Origin: Marinospirillum alkaliphilum DSM 21637
GTDB lineage: Bacteria; Pseudomonadota; Gammaproteobacteria; Pseudomonadales; Halomonadaceae
NCBI RefSeq assembly: GCF_900119735.1
Contig: NZ_FPJW01000005.1
Coordinates: forward strand, 1 to 64,000
Reading direction: 5' to 3'
DNA: 64,000 bases
Shown: positions 43,868 through 53,785 of the stretch, one piece after another
Layout of the letters: every line of letters starts with the position of its first letter
Position numbering within the stretch: position 1 is the first letter of the stretch
Notes under the pieces: model-generated
What the model was told of the DNA's origin: nothing
The model's database searches: none
Seen by the model: the letters and a program-made list of their open reading frames with translations, nothing else
Position numbers and translations under genes: made by a program

Positions 43868-46447
43868 TCATTCCCGGCAATGCAACCTTTCCTCCAGGCT
43901 GGCCACCGGCATCGGTCGCCCCAACAGGTATCCCTGAAACAGCTGGCAGCCTTGCTGCTGTAAAAAGGCAAGTTGTTCTGGTGTTTCTATGCCTTCAGCA
44001 ATCACCTCCAGCTCCAGGCTTAATCCCAGCGCAATGATACTGGCAGCAAGGGCACGCTGCGGCTCTTGCGGATTGATGTCCCGCACAAAGGATTGATCAA
44101 CCTTGAGCTGGTCCAGTGGCAATTGTTGCAGGTAGCTCAGGGATGAATACCCTGTACCAAAATCATCCAGAGAGATCAACAGCCCCAGGGCTTTGAGTTG
44201 CTGCATCTTGGCAATAATATCGCGGGTGTCATCCGCCAGCATGCTTTCTGTCAACTCCAGTTGCAGACGACGCGGATTGGCCCCTGTCTGACGCAACACC
44301 TGCTCCATCCTGGCCACAAAATCTGCCTGAGCAAATTGCCTGGCACTGACGTTGACAGAAATCACCAGATGACTGGTGCTGGCGGAATGGGACCAGCGTT
44401 CTGCCTGACTGAAAGCCTGCCACAACACCCAATCACCAATTTTGAGAATCAGCTCGGTTTCTTCTGCCAACGGAATGAACTCAGCAGGTGAAACCGCACC
44501 ACGCTGTGGATGATTCCAGCGTATCAACGCCTCCACACCACAGATGTATCCGCTGGCATTCACCTGAGGCTGGTAATGCAGCTCAAAGTCCTGCTGCTGC
44601 AAGGCTTCATACATGGCCGCCTGCAGTGCCAGGCGGTCGATGGCCTGTTGCTGCATGGCCTGTTCATAAAAATGAATGGCATTGCGGCCCCGCGCCTTGG
44701 CACGAAACATGGCCAGCTCCGCTTGTTTCAACAGCTCTTCCGGCTGATCATCGGCATGAATCAAGGTGACACCAATGGATGCCGTGATGTGGTGCGCCTG
44801 CCCTCCCAGTACAAAAGGTTGTTTGATGACTGCAATCAGCTTTTCTGCCAGCTTCTCAGCGGCTGTGGCTGTCTGAGCCTGGTCCTGATCAGATTGCTGC
44901 AACAACACCACAAACTCATCACTGCCCAGGCGGGATAACGATGCTTCTGGCGGCAACACTGCACCCAGTCGCTCTGACAACAACTGCAGCAGCTCATCGC
45001 CGGCAGCATGCCCCAGTGCATCGTTAAACTGTTTAAAATGATCCAGATCCAGAAACAACAGACTGCCACTCATGTGTTCGTGACCAACAACCGCCTCCGC
45101 TATCGCTTCACGCAAGGTTTCCAGCAGTAGTGCCCGATTTGGTAAACAAGTCAGCGTATCAAAGTATTTCAGCCGATAAATTCGATCCTGGCTGGCCTTT
45201 TGTTCGGTTTGATCCACCAGGCTGGCAACATAATGAGTGACCTGCCCGGCCGGGTTATGAATGGCGGTGATGGTGAGGTGTTCCGGATAGATTTCACCAT
45301 TCTTGCGGCGATTCCATATTTCTCCCTGCCAGCGCCCTTCCCGCAATAGGCTGGCATACATCTGCTGATAAAAAACCGGTCCATGACGCCCTGAGTTCAG
45401 CAGTGCCGGTGTTTGCCCCAGCACATCTGCCTCACTGTAACCAGTAATTGCCTGAAAAGCCTGATTCACCTTAAGAATACGCTGCTCAGCATCAGTGACC
45501 AGAATGCCGTTTTGTGACTGAAACGCCATGGCGGCTATCTGCAGCTCTGATGTCCGTTGTGCCACTTTCCTTTCCAGGTGCCGGTTCATCTGCTCAATAT
45601 GCTGCATCTGGGCCGCCAGCAAGCCCATTAACAGGCTGACCAGCACCACCGGTAACAACTCCAGCAAATGATGCAGTGAGTCCTGCCAGGACTCCAGCGC
45701 AGATGCCTCCAGTAACCAATAGCCATTGGGCAGCTGAACTTCATGCACGACTCTGGCAGGCAGCAACGCCTGAGATGAGGCATACACCAGCTGACGTGCC
45801 TGATCTGCAGGGTGATGATAAAAACGATACACCAAACCCTGTTCTGTCAGTGCATCAAATCCAGCCGCAGCCAGCAACGCCTCCATTCGTAACACGATGC
45901 TGGTAAAACCCCAGAACTCAGCAGCGCCAGCAGCGTTATCAAGAAAAACCGGCAGGCGTAAAATAAAAGCCTGACCACCCTGCACCAAATCCAGCGGACC
46001 ACTGACCAGTTGACGCTGCTGTTGCATGGCCAACCTTGCATCAGGCCCCTGCAGCGGATCAGCCAATAAATCAAAACCGATGGAAGTCTCATTGCCAGCC
46101 AGGGGAAACGCCTGCTGTATCACCCCGCCCGGAGCCAGACTGAGATGCGACAAGCTGGAAGAAACCGCCAGCAACCCTGATGCCTTGGCTTCAAAAGCAT
46201 CCAGCACACCACCTTCACTCTTCAATAACACCGCCAGCAACTCATTCACTGCCATGGCCTGATTCAACTGATATTCCAGCTGCAAGGCATGGCGCGCCAG
46301 CAAAGACTGCAACTCATGCTGCTCGGCCTGGTCATGATGCAGATGCAACTGCCTGACAAACAAACCGCCCAGCAATAAAGCCAATACTCCCACCAGCAAT
46401 CCCACACCCAACGGAGAACGCATCATTTTATAAAGTTGAATCAGCAT
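43868..46447 (-). CDS. membrane PAS-(degenerate GGDEF)-EAL protein, probable c-di-GMP phosphodiesterase
   Basis: TM1 (about 14-31) and TM2 (about 262-285) enclose a CHASE-like periplasmic sensor, followed by a PAS domain (about 305-420), a GGDEF-type domain (about 430-590) and an EAL domain (about 600-855). The GGDEF signature reads SRLGSDEF, and the inhibitory RxxD is replaced by PPEA, so synthase activity and product feedback are probably lost. The EAL residues are intact: VEALIRW, ELTESM, LDDFGTGYSS, KVDQSF and AEGIET. The net activity is therefore inferred as c-di-GMP breakdown, with the GGDEF domain perhaps a GTP sensor. It is 45 bp downstream of nothing on its strand; the FecR gene follows. 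Confidence 0.88.
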   Translation of the reverse strand: MLIQLYKMMRSPLGVGLLVGVLALLLGGLFVRQLHLHHDQAEQHELQSLLARHALQLEYQLNQAMAVNELLAVLLKSEGGVLDAFEAKASGLLAVSSSLSHLSLAPGGVIQQAFPLAGNETSIGFDLLADPLQGPDARLAMQQQRQLVSGPLDLVQGGQAFILRLPVFLDNAAGAAEFWGFTSIVLRMEALLAAAGFDALTEQGLVYRFYHHPADQARQLVYASSQALLPARVVHEVQLPNGYWLLEASALESWQDSLHHLLELLPVVLVSLLMGLLAAQMQHIEQMNRHLERKVAQRTSELQIAAMAFQSQNGILVTDAEQRILKVNQAFQAITGYSEADVLGQTPALLNSGRHGPVFYQQMYASLLREGRWQGEIWNRRKNGEIYPEHLTITAIHNPAGQVTHYVASLVDQTEQKASQDRIYRLKYFDTLTCLPNRALLLETLREAIAEAVVGHEHMSGSLLFLDLDHFKQFNDALGHAAGDELLQLLSERLGAVLPPEASLSRLGSDEFVVLLQQSDQDQAQTATAAEKLAEKLIAVIKQPFVLGGQAHHITASIGVTLIHADDQPEELLKQAELAMFRAKARGRNAIHFYEQAMQQQAIDRLALQAAMYEALQQQDFELHYQPQVNASGYICGVEALIRWNHPQRGAVSPAEFIPLAEETELILKIGDWVLWQAFSQAERWSHSASTSHLVISVNVSARQFAQADFVARMEQVLRQTGANPRRLQLELTESMLADDTRDIIAKMQQLKALGLLISLDDFGTGYSSLSYLQQLPLDQLKVDQSFVRDINPQEPQRALAASIIALGLSLELEVIAEGIETPEQLAFLQQQGCQLFQGYLLGRPMPVASLEERLHCRE

Positions 46448-46669
46448 GCCTGACTCCAGGAAACGTTTCTGTCATGAGTGTAGTCAAAAGCACCTGATGC
46501 GTTTTTGAAAACCAACGGAGGTGGAACGACTGGAAAACGAAAATCACTATACCAAAAAAATGCAATTGAAATACACTTACACAATACCTCAACACAGAAT
46601 AAATCAAGACATTTCTTTACCCAATGCTTACCTATTGATACATTAGAAAAAAACTAGGGAATTATGTAC
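46448..46669. promoter_or_regulatory. AT-rich divergent intergenic region
   Basis: About 220 bp separate the divergent EAL and CheB-CheR genes. The 46540-46660 part is strikingly AT-rich compared with all neighbouring sequence and ends in AGGGA (46656-46660), the ribosome binding site of the right-hand gene. I find no clear LexA, sigma54 or other operator. Promoters of both operons probably lie here. Confidence 0.5.
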
Positions 46670-49567
46670 ATGCCCGAACGCAAAAGTCAGCGCCGCAATA
46701 CCCAGCAGCCCTATTGGATAGCTGTTGGCGCTTCTGCCGGCGGACTCGAAGCTTTAAAGGAATTCCTTGGTGCTCTGGATAAAGCCGATGACACCATTAT
46801 CATCATTGCCCAGCATCTGGACCCCAGGCACCCAACCATCCTCAAGGATTTGCTGGCTCGCGCAACTCCCTTGCCAGTGGAACTGGTTGATCAGGAACTG
46901 ACCCCACGGCCAGGCCATGTTTACATCGTTGCTCCGGGGCATAATGCCCTGATCGAAAAAGGCCGCATTCTTTTACAACCAGCGGCAGCAACAGGCCCCA
47001 AACCCTCCATCAACCTGTTGCTTTCCAGCCTTGCCGAAGACATCGGTGAGCAAGCCATTGCAGTGATTTTATCCGGCACGGGCACCGATGGCTCACAAGG
47101 CATCATGGCCATCAAGTCAGCCAATGGCCTGGTGCTGGCACAGGATGAAACCACCGCCAAATACTCTGGCATGCCCAAGGCAGCCATTGATACAGGATTT
47201 GTCGATCTGACTCTGCCGCCCGCTGCAATTGCCGCAGAAATCACCAACTTTATTGCGTCAGCGGGCAAAACCCTCAGCAAAGTCTCCGCCCCACGCATTC
47301 GCTCCAGCCTGGAAAAAATCTACCAACGCATCCTGGATCAAACCGGTTACGACTTCAGTGGTTACAAGTTAAAAACCATTCAGCGCCGCATTGCCCGTCG
47401 CATGGCAGTGCACCGCCTGGTCACCCTGGATGATTATGTAACCCTGATTGCATCATCCCACCAGGAAGTGGAAAGCCTGTTTAAAGATCTGCTGATTTCG
47501 GTCACTTCCTTTTTCCGTGACACTGAAGCCTTTGCTGATCTCGCTGGACTGATCAATCAACTGATTGAGCAGAATGCGGACAACCACCAGATCCGTGTGT
47601 GGGTTCCAGGCTGCGCCAATGGTGAGGAGGCCTTTTCCATTGCCATCCTGTTCCATCAGGCTTCTTTACTGCTGCGCAAGGAAGTCAGCTACCAGATTTT
47701 TGCCACCGACATTGACGAGCATGCCATGTCACTGGCCCGCAAGGGTATTTACACCACCGCACAAGTCCGTGATGTGCCTGCTGACTTGCTGGAACTCTAT
47801 TTCATCAACAAGGATGGCCAGTACCATGTTCGCAAGGTGATTCGTGATCAGGTGGTGTTTGCTCGTCAGAATGTGATCATGGACCCACCCTTCTCAAGAC
47901 TGGATCTGATCAGTTGTCGCAACCTGCTGATCTACTTTTCGCTGGAATTGCAAAAACAAGTCCTGCAAACCTTCCACTTTGCCCTGAAACCGGGACATTA
48001 CCTGTTCCTTGGCAAATCAGAGTCTGCCAGCAGTGCCGTGCCGGAGCTGTTTGATCCTCTGATCAGTAAAAGCCAGATTTTTGTGCGTAAAAAAACCAAC
48101 CTCTCCACACGTCTGGATCACATCAGCAGTGCTGTTTCAATGGCCAGTAGCCGCCACAAACAAGAACAGCGTGAACGACCACTGCTGCAGGAAAAACACA
48201 ACATTGCAGCACGCATTGACCAGATACTGGTGGAACAACTCTTGCCCACTGCCGTGGTGATTGACAGCTCCGGGCAGGTACTGCATCTGCGTGGTGATGT
48301 CAGCCTTTACCTGTCCTTTCCGCAAGGCCGCATCGACACCAACCTTTTAAACCTGATCCGCGATGATTTGAAGGTGGATGTTCGGGCACTGCTGCAAAAA
48401 GCACGCAGGGATGGCAAAGCCAGCTGCCAGTCACTTTTTTATGAAAACAGCCAGCCTGAAAAAGCCCTGTTCCTGAATCTGAAGCGCATGCAACTGGAGG
48501 AAGCGGAAGAACTCTACTGCCTGACCTTTCAGGAATTGGACCTGTCAGAAAGTTTCATCACCAGCCAGGGAGTGATGACCGATGGTGATCAACTGATCAA
48601 TGACAAGCTGCGCAAGGAAATTGCCATCTTCAAGGAACGGCTGCAAAACTCGATTGAAGACCTGGAAACCACCAACGAGGAACTGCAATCCACCAATGAG
48701 GAGTTGCAGTCTGCCAACGAGGAACTCCAGTCTGCCAATGAAGAGCTGCAAACAGCCAATGAAGAACTGCAGTCCACCAATGAAGAGTTATCAACCGTCA
48801 ACCAGGAACTGGAAGTTAAAACCTACGAGCTGGAACAGGTCAACAACGACCTGGAAAACATGCTGGCACAGATGAATGAGTTCATTCTGCTGGTGGATAA
48901 CCGTTTGAGGGTACAGCGTTTCACCCAGATTGCCGGGCAACTCCTGGGGTTGGATAACGGCGATATCGGCCAGGTCATCACCACCCTGGCACTTCGCCTT
49001 GAGCTGCCCAATCTGCGCCAAGAGCTTCTTAATATCATCGAGTCCGGTCAGCCTGGTCAGCAGCGCGTAAGGCATCAGGATCAGGTATATCAGGTTCGCA
49101 TGGTCCCCTATACCGCAGACTCCAACAAGGTGGTGGGCGTGATGCTGTTTTTTGAGCAGCACAGAGAACAACTTAACGCCAGTGAATGTGAATCACTGGC
49201 CCTGCTCAAGATGCTGAGTGCGCAGCCAGGCGAAACAGCAAAAATGCTGATTGATCAGACCGGTGTGATCATTTATGCCGATCACGCCCTGGAAAACCTC
49301 TTTGGTTACCCGGTTGACGCCATGCTGTACCGCAATATCAAAACCCTGATGCCTGAACCCTACAATCGCCACCACGACAGTTATATCCAGGCTTACCTGA
49401 CTGAAAAAACCAAGGGTCTGGTCGGTAAATGGCGTGATATCACTGCCCTGACAGCAGAAGGAGAAAGGCGTCTGCTGAAAATCAAGGTGGAGGCCATTCA
49501 GCTGAAGGGTGAACCTCATTTTCTCGGTTTCATGAAACTGCTGGATGCTGACGATGAGTGCCAATAA
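46670..49567 (+). CDS. CheB-CheR-PAS hybrid chemotaxis/signalling protein
   Basis: One chain joins a CheB methylesterase (about residues 15-195), a CheR methyltransferase (about 210-480), a helical linker, and a C-terminal PAS domain (about 860-965). The CheB triad is visible: Ser in GASAGGLEAL, His in AQHLDP, Asp in SGTGTDGSQG; there is no receiver domain in front. CheR has SFFRDTEAF, VPGCANGEEAFSIA and CRNLLIYF. The linker includes six heptads of NEELQS type, which dimerise as a coiled coil. ATG 46664 is possible, but 46670 gives the better spacing to AGGGA. Such hybrids occur outside chemotaxis clusters; here the gene overlaps a GGDEF-EAL gene, which suggests control of c-di-GMP rather than of receptors. 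Confidence 0.9.
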   Translation: MPERKSQRRNTQQPYWIAVGASAGGLEALKEFLGALDKADDTIIIIAQHLDPRHPTILKDLLARATPLPVELVDQELTPRPGHVYIVAPGHNALIEKGRILLQPAAATGPKPSINLLLSSLAEDIGEQAIAVILSGTGTDGSQGIMAIKSANGLVLAQDETTAKYSGMPKAAIDTGFVDLTLPPAAIAAEITNFIASAGKTLSKVSAPRIRSSLEKIYQRILDQTGYDFSGYKLKTIQRRIARRMAVHRLVTLDDYVTLIASSHQEVESLFKDLLISVTSFFRDTEAFADLAGLINQLIEQNADNHQIRVWVPGCANGEEAFSIAILFHQASLLLRKEVSYQIFATDIDEHAMSLARKGIYTTAQVRDVPADLLELYFINKDGQYHVRKVIRDQVVFARQNVIMDPPFSRLDLISCRNLLIYFSLELQKQVLQTFHFALKPGHYLFLGKSESASSAVPELFDPLISKSQIFVRKKTNLSTRLDHISSAVSMASSRHKQEQRERPLLQEKHNIAARIDQILVEQLLPTAVVIDSSGQVLHLRGDVSLYLSFPQGRIDTNLLNLIRDDLKVDVRALLQKARRDGKASCQSLFYENSQPEKALFLNLKRMQLEEAEELYCLTFQELDLSESFITSQGVMTDGDQLINDKLRKEIAIFKERLQNSIEDLETTNEELQSTNEELQSANEELQSANEELQTANEELQSTNEELSTVNQELEVKTYELEQVNNDLENMLAQMNEFILLVDNRLRVQRFTQIAGQLLGLDNGDIGQVITTLALRLELPNLRQELLNIIESGQPGQQRVRHQDQVYQVRMVPYTADSNKVVGVMLFFEQHREQLNASECESLALLKMLSAQPGETAKMLIDQTGVIIYADHALENLFGYPVDAMLYRNIKTLMPEPYNRHHDSYIQAYLTEKTKGLVGKWRDITALTAEGERRLLKIKVEAIQLKGEPHFLGFMKLLDADDECQ
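48671..48796 (+). repeat. 21-bp tandem repeat coding heptads
   Basis: Six in-frame units of 21 bp encode (T/A)NEELQ(S/T). The units vary mainly at third positions, so the repeat is old and kept for the protein sequence. Unit number could change by recombination and would alter the length of the coiled coil. Confidence 0.85.
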
Positions 49568-51788
49568 CCATCACCTGCCCCCAATGGATGCAGACCAGCT
49601 GCTGCAGGACGTGACGGCTTTTCGTGAAGAAAACGCCCGCCTGAAGGATCTGGTTGAAAAACTTCAAGGTCAGTTGAATGTACTTGAGCTACAGGTCTGT
49701 GAGCTGGAAGCAGATGCGCTGATTCAGGAACAATTGACAGGACAGGACCTCCAGCAATCTGCTGCACTTGAAGCCTTGTTTCAGCAAGCCCCTGTTGGCC
49801 TTGTGGTGCTGGATTCCCACCTGGATATTCTTGCTGTCAATGCGTTTGCAAGACAGCTCCTGAAAATCAATCATGACACGGGGGTTCGTCAGAACCTGCG
49901 CAAATATCTGAAAAAAGAAAGTGGTTTGGCTCTTCTTCAGCAACTCAGTCGTAACAGCAATCCTGAACAGCAAACCAGTATTCTGATGCTGAACAATGGC
50001 CAGCTGCTTGAACAACATCTTGCACCCCATGAGGCAGCAGGTTACTTCGGACCTCGAACCACTTATTTACTGGCAGTCAGAAACATCACCCCGGCAGAAT
50101 TATCCAGCCAGTCCCTATTCCTCGCCAACACTGTCATTGAGCAGATGCGTGAAGCCGTTTGCATCACTGATGCTCGAGGCAAAATTGTTCGCGTCAATCA
50201 AGCCTTCTGCGAAATCACTGGCTACAGCTCTCAGGAAGTGATCGGTCAAAACCCGAGGATGCTTAATTCCGGACGGCATACACTGGATTTCTACCGTGAC
50301 TTATGGGAGCAGATCCATCACCACGGCTGGTGGGCCGGTGAAATCTGGAATCGTCGCAAAAATGGTGAGGTTTATCCCGAGTGGCTGATGATCAGCCGCA
50401 TCCATGATGAAATGTCCGGACAGACTTTTTATGCCGGCATTTTCTCAGATATCACTGACCGCAAAGAACATCAGGAGCAGCTTGACCGTCTGGCTTTTTA
50501 TGACAGCCTGACCGGTTTGCCCAACCGGACCCTGATGCATCAGTTTCTGGATGTTCAAATCAGCCATGCACGTCACAGGCAAGGCAAGCTTGCAGTATTT
50601 TTCCTGGATCTGGATAAGTTCAAGGAAGTCAACGACCATTATGGACATGCTGAAGGGGACCATATCCTGCGTGAAGCCACACAGCGCATTGTTGCACTGG
50701 TGCGTGAGTCAGACATGGCCTGTCGCATTGGTGGTGATGAGTTTGTCGTGATCCTTTCCGGTTTACAGGATGAAGCGCTGGCCCATAACAAAGCCGAAGA
50801 GCTGGTTAAAGCCCTGTCTCGCTCTTATGAAACGCGCAAGGCCACCCACCGATTGAGTGCTTCCGTTGGTATAGCACTTTATCCCGTTCACGGTGACAAC
50901 TCCGAAGACTTGCTGCGCCGGGCCGATGCAGCCATGTACCAGGCCAAACACAAGGGCCGTAATACCTGGGAACTATTCAACCCCGACCAGGAAGCCCAAC
51001 TGGTCAGCAGTAATGAGATGGTCGCCTTGATGTGGCAAGCCTGCCAGAACCCTGCCGAACTGATTGAACTGCATTACCAGCCCATTCGAAATGCCCGACA
51101 CCCTGACAAAACCCAGGAGTTTGAAGCACTTGTCCGTTTGCGTGGCGAACAGCAAGCACTGATTTATCCGGATCAATTCATCGAAATTGCCGAACAGAAG
51201 GGAGTGATCAGCGCCCTGGGCCTGGCACTGTTTGAAAAGTGCTGCATGGACCTGACCCACTACCGGATTGAAAAAGACCAGCGCATTTGCATCAACCTGT
51301 CACCGGTTCAGTTTCGTTCCGGTGAATTGCTGGAAAAACTCAGCCAGATTGCGGCCAGGTATCAGCTGCCGCTGAGTCGATTTAATTTTGAAGTGACTGA
51401 AACCGCAATGATGCAGGGGCTTTCACAAATCTCTGAAACACTGGATAGACTCAGAGACCTGGGTTGCCAGATTTTTCTGGATGATTTTGGAACCGGCTTT
51501 GCGTCACTTTCAATATTGAAAAGCCTGCCCGTTGATGCCCTCAAAGTGGACCGCAGTTTCATCCATGAGCTGGAGCACTCCGAAGAAACCCGTTCACTGG
51601 TCCGCGCCATGCTTGCCATGGCACAGGCTCTGGGTTTAAAAACGGTCATTGAAGGCATTGAAACCACCTGGCAGCTGAACTGGTTGCAAAATCACCAGGC
51701 CGATCTGCTGCAAGGTTATTTGTTCAGCAAGCCCCTGCCGCCACACCTGGCATTCAAGGAGCAAGCCGATGAGTCAGCCGGTCACTGA
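49554..51788 (+). CDS. PAS-PAS-GGDEF-EAL c-di-GMP protein
   Basis: This is a soluble enzyme. A coiled coil (about residues 15-60) is followed by PAS 1 (about 70-190) and PAS 2 (about 195-310, with SGRHTLDFYRDLWEQI and WAGEIWNRRKNGEVYPEW), then GGDEF (about 320-480) with CRIGGDEF and an RESD inhibitory site, and EAL (about 500-740) with FEALVRL, EVTETA, LDDFGTGFAS and EGIET. Both activities may be present. It overlaps the end of the CheB-CheR gene by 14 bp (ATG 49545 would also be possible) and the next gene by 20 bp, so all three are one translationally coupled operon. Confidence 0.88.
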   Translation: MSANNHHLPPMDADQLLQDVTAFREENARLKDLVEKLQGQLNVLELQVCELEADALIQEQLTGQDLQQSAALEALFQQAPVGLVVLDSHLDILAVNAFARQLLKINHDTGVRQNLRKYLKKESGLALLQQLSRNSNPEQQTSILMLNNGQLLEQHLAPHEAAGYFGPRTTYLLAVRNITPAELSSQSLFLANTVIEQMREAVCITDARGKIVRVNQAFCEITGYSSQEVIGQNPRMLNSGRHTLDFYRDLWEQIHHHGWWAGEIWNRRKNGEVYPEWLMISRIHDEMSGQTFYAGIFSDITDRKEHQEQLDRLAFYDSLTGLPNRTLMHQFLDVQISHARHRQGKLAVFFLDLDKFKEVNDHYGHAEGDHILREATQRIVALVRESDMACRIGGDEFVVILSGLQDEALAHNKAEELVKALSRSYETRKATHRLSASVGIALYPVHGDNSEDLLRRADAAMYQAKHKGRNTWELFNPDQEAQLVSSNEMVALMWQACQNPAELIELHYQPIRNARHPDKTQEFEALVRLRGEQQALIYPDQFIEIAEQKGVISALGLALFEKCCMDLTHYRIEKDQRICINLSPVQFRSGELLEKLSQIAARYQLPLSRFNFEVTETAMMQGLSQISETLDRLRDLGCQIFLDDFGTGFASLSILKSLPVDALKVDRSFIHELEHSEETRSLVRAMLAMAQALGLKTVIEGIETTWQLNWLQNHQADLLQGYLFSKPLPPHLAFKEQADESAGH

Positions 51789-52356
51789 AAATCAGAGCCT
51801 TGAGCAAGCGCTGGAAACAGTCACGCTTACCGTTGATGCAGACAACTACATCCTCAGCCTGTCGAGCAACTGGGAAGCGGTTGCAGCAGCAGGCAATGCC
51901 GCAGACAGCCTGGCCTGTCAAAAGGTGATCGGCAAACCGCTGCATGAATTCATCAGCAGTGACACCACTCGCATGTATGTCGAAACCTGCCTGAAACTCT
52001 GCCGGTTGAAAAAAGCCACACTGTTTCGGCCCTATCGCTGTGACAGCACCACCCATAAACGCTTCATGGAATTACAGCTGACCCCACTGGACAACCAGGT
52101 GGTGGAAATGAAGCATTTTTTACTGAAACAAGAACCCTTTGAAACGCCCTTGCACTTTGAAGACATCAGCCATGATGCTCATGCCCTGCCTCAGCTACTG
52201 CGTTGCAGCATGTGCAACAAGGTGCGTCCGATACAGGGCGACCACTGGTCAGCCCCGGAACACTACCAGACCGGCAGTGGCTCCACCCCGGTGATCCACA
52301 CCATTTGCCCTGACTGTAATGGCATGGTCTGGCAGAAACGCAGCCGCCCCAGATAG
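51769..52356 (+). CDS. PAS-like protein with C-terminal zinc-binding CxxC pairs
   Basis: The first 120 residues look like a single PAS domain (VTLTVDADNYILSLSSNWEAV at about 14-34, then IGKPLHEFISSDTTRMYV). The C-terminus has CSMC (about 146-149) and CPDC (about 182-185), a likely zinc ribbon. There is no output domain, so it may act as a ligand-, redox- or metal-sensing partner for the two upstream enzymes. Its 20-bp overlap with the GGDEF-EAL gene supports a common function. I know of no characterised homologue. Confidence 0.75.
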   Translation: MSQPVTENQSLEQALETVTLTVDADNYILSLSSNWEAVAAAGNAADSLACQKVIGKPLHEFISSDTTRMYVETCLKLCRLKKATLFRPYRCDSTTHKRFMELQLTPLDNQVVEMKHFLLKQEPFETPLHFEDISHDAHALPQLLRCSMCNKVRPIQGDHWSAPEHYQTGSGSTPVIHTICPDCNGMVWQKRSRPR

Positions 52357-52375
52357 AGCGGCTGCGTGTTCCTGA

Positions 52376-53606
52376 TTAAAAACGAAATCGCTGAACCAGG
52401 CTTTTCAACGCCTCAGAACGATCCGTTAACAGCTGATTGATCCCCTGCGCTTCCTGCATCGATTGGCTGTTCATTTCTGCCTGCGCATGAATGCGCTGCA
52501 TGCTTTCACTGATTTCTTCCGCGACCAGACTTTGCTCGCGTGCTGCTTCGGCAATCTGCTGGCCGCGCTGATTCATTCGCTCAACACTTTGCTGAATGGC
52601 ATCCAGAGCCTCGCCTGTTTGTGCAGCCCAGCTCACGCAAGTGGCAGCATCCCGGGTGCCCGCTGAAATGGCATCAGACACATCAGTGGCCGCATTCTGA
52701 ACTTCCTGAATGATGCCGTTGATTTCGTGGGTAGCCTGCTGGGTGCGGCTGGCCAGCTGACGAACCTCATCAGCCACTACAGCAAACCCTCGACCATGCT
52801 CACCGGCACGGGCCGCCTCAATCGCCGCATTCAGTGCCAGCAAGTTGGTCTGGTCAGCAACATCTGCAATGGTTTCAATAACCTGCCCGATATTACGGCT
52901 ACCCTGATCCAGTCGGGCAATCACTGCCAGCATGGCATCCATCTTTTCTGCCAGCCGGTTGATTGATTCAACGGTCGAGCCAACCACCTTCTGGCCATCA
53001 TTCGTTTGCTGACGTGCCTCTTCTGCAGCAGCCAGAGTGGCTTCAGCATGCTCTGCCATCTGTGCTGAAGATGCTGCCAAGATAATCACCGGCATCCACG
53101 ATGGGTGCTAGCCCCCTCACGGCAAAGCCTGCTCGACCGGCTTCATCAGCAACACCAAAAGGCCGTTTCTCAGACAACATGCGCTGGATACTCGGGCGAA
53201 AACGCACATCATCACCAAAATGCTCAGGATTCCAGCTGCGTAACCAGGAATACCCCTCCGCATTGTGAATCTGAACGCGCAACCCCCGGTAATTGGTTGT
53301 ATCGCGAAAAGTGCGAATGACACGCTCCAGCTCAAGCAATGCAGGTTCACGCACACCGGAAAAGTAGGCATTGCGTAAACGTGGGCTATCGGCGAGCATC
53401 ACAGCCAGACCAAGACCAAACTCTTCCTTGGCTTTAAGTCGCTCTGCCAGTATCAGCTGCAAAGCCTCGCTGCGGCTATCCATCACTTCCTCAGCCAGTA
53501 CCGATTTGATGTACTGCACATAAGCAAGCCCGAACACCAGAAAAAAGAAACCTGACAACAAGGTGGTCAGCAGCAGCTTTTTCTTCAGACTCAGATTTCG
53601 GAACAT
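52376..53606 (-). pseudogene. methyl-accepting chemotaxis protein, internal deletion with frameshift
   Basis: The 5' part codes TM1 (about residues 9-28) and a periplasmic dCache_3-like sensor up to [15 protein letters not shown]; the frame then runs into a stop within about eight residues. The 3' part, in another frame, codes the cytoplasmic signalling domain from [20 protein letters not shown] through the conserved hairpin tip [32 protein letters not shown] to the end. The rest of the sensor, TM2, HAMP and the first part of the signalling helix, about 200 residues in related receptors, are missing. The junction lies near 53060-53090. There is no separate start for the 3' part. The receptor cannot function, although the remaining cytoplasmic hairpin sequence is intact. 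Confidence 0.85.
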
Positions 53607-53785
53607 TTTCACCTTCCATTCAGGTGCACCAAACAGGTGCTTCAATATCACATACTGCTAACATATGTAACAAAATGAAAATAAGATTACCTGATGGAAA
53701 CAAAATGCTAATAAGAACCAGCAATGACACGTAAAAATACGATGCATATGTTATGCTTAAATGATACAAAAAAGGTTGATTACCC

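Noticed and set aside
52376-53095. Separate short gene for a soluble chemoreceptor signalling domain
   Set aside because: No ribosome binding site or family-like start is present, and the preceding frame breaks exactly where relatives continue, so a deletion within one gene is the simpler reading.
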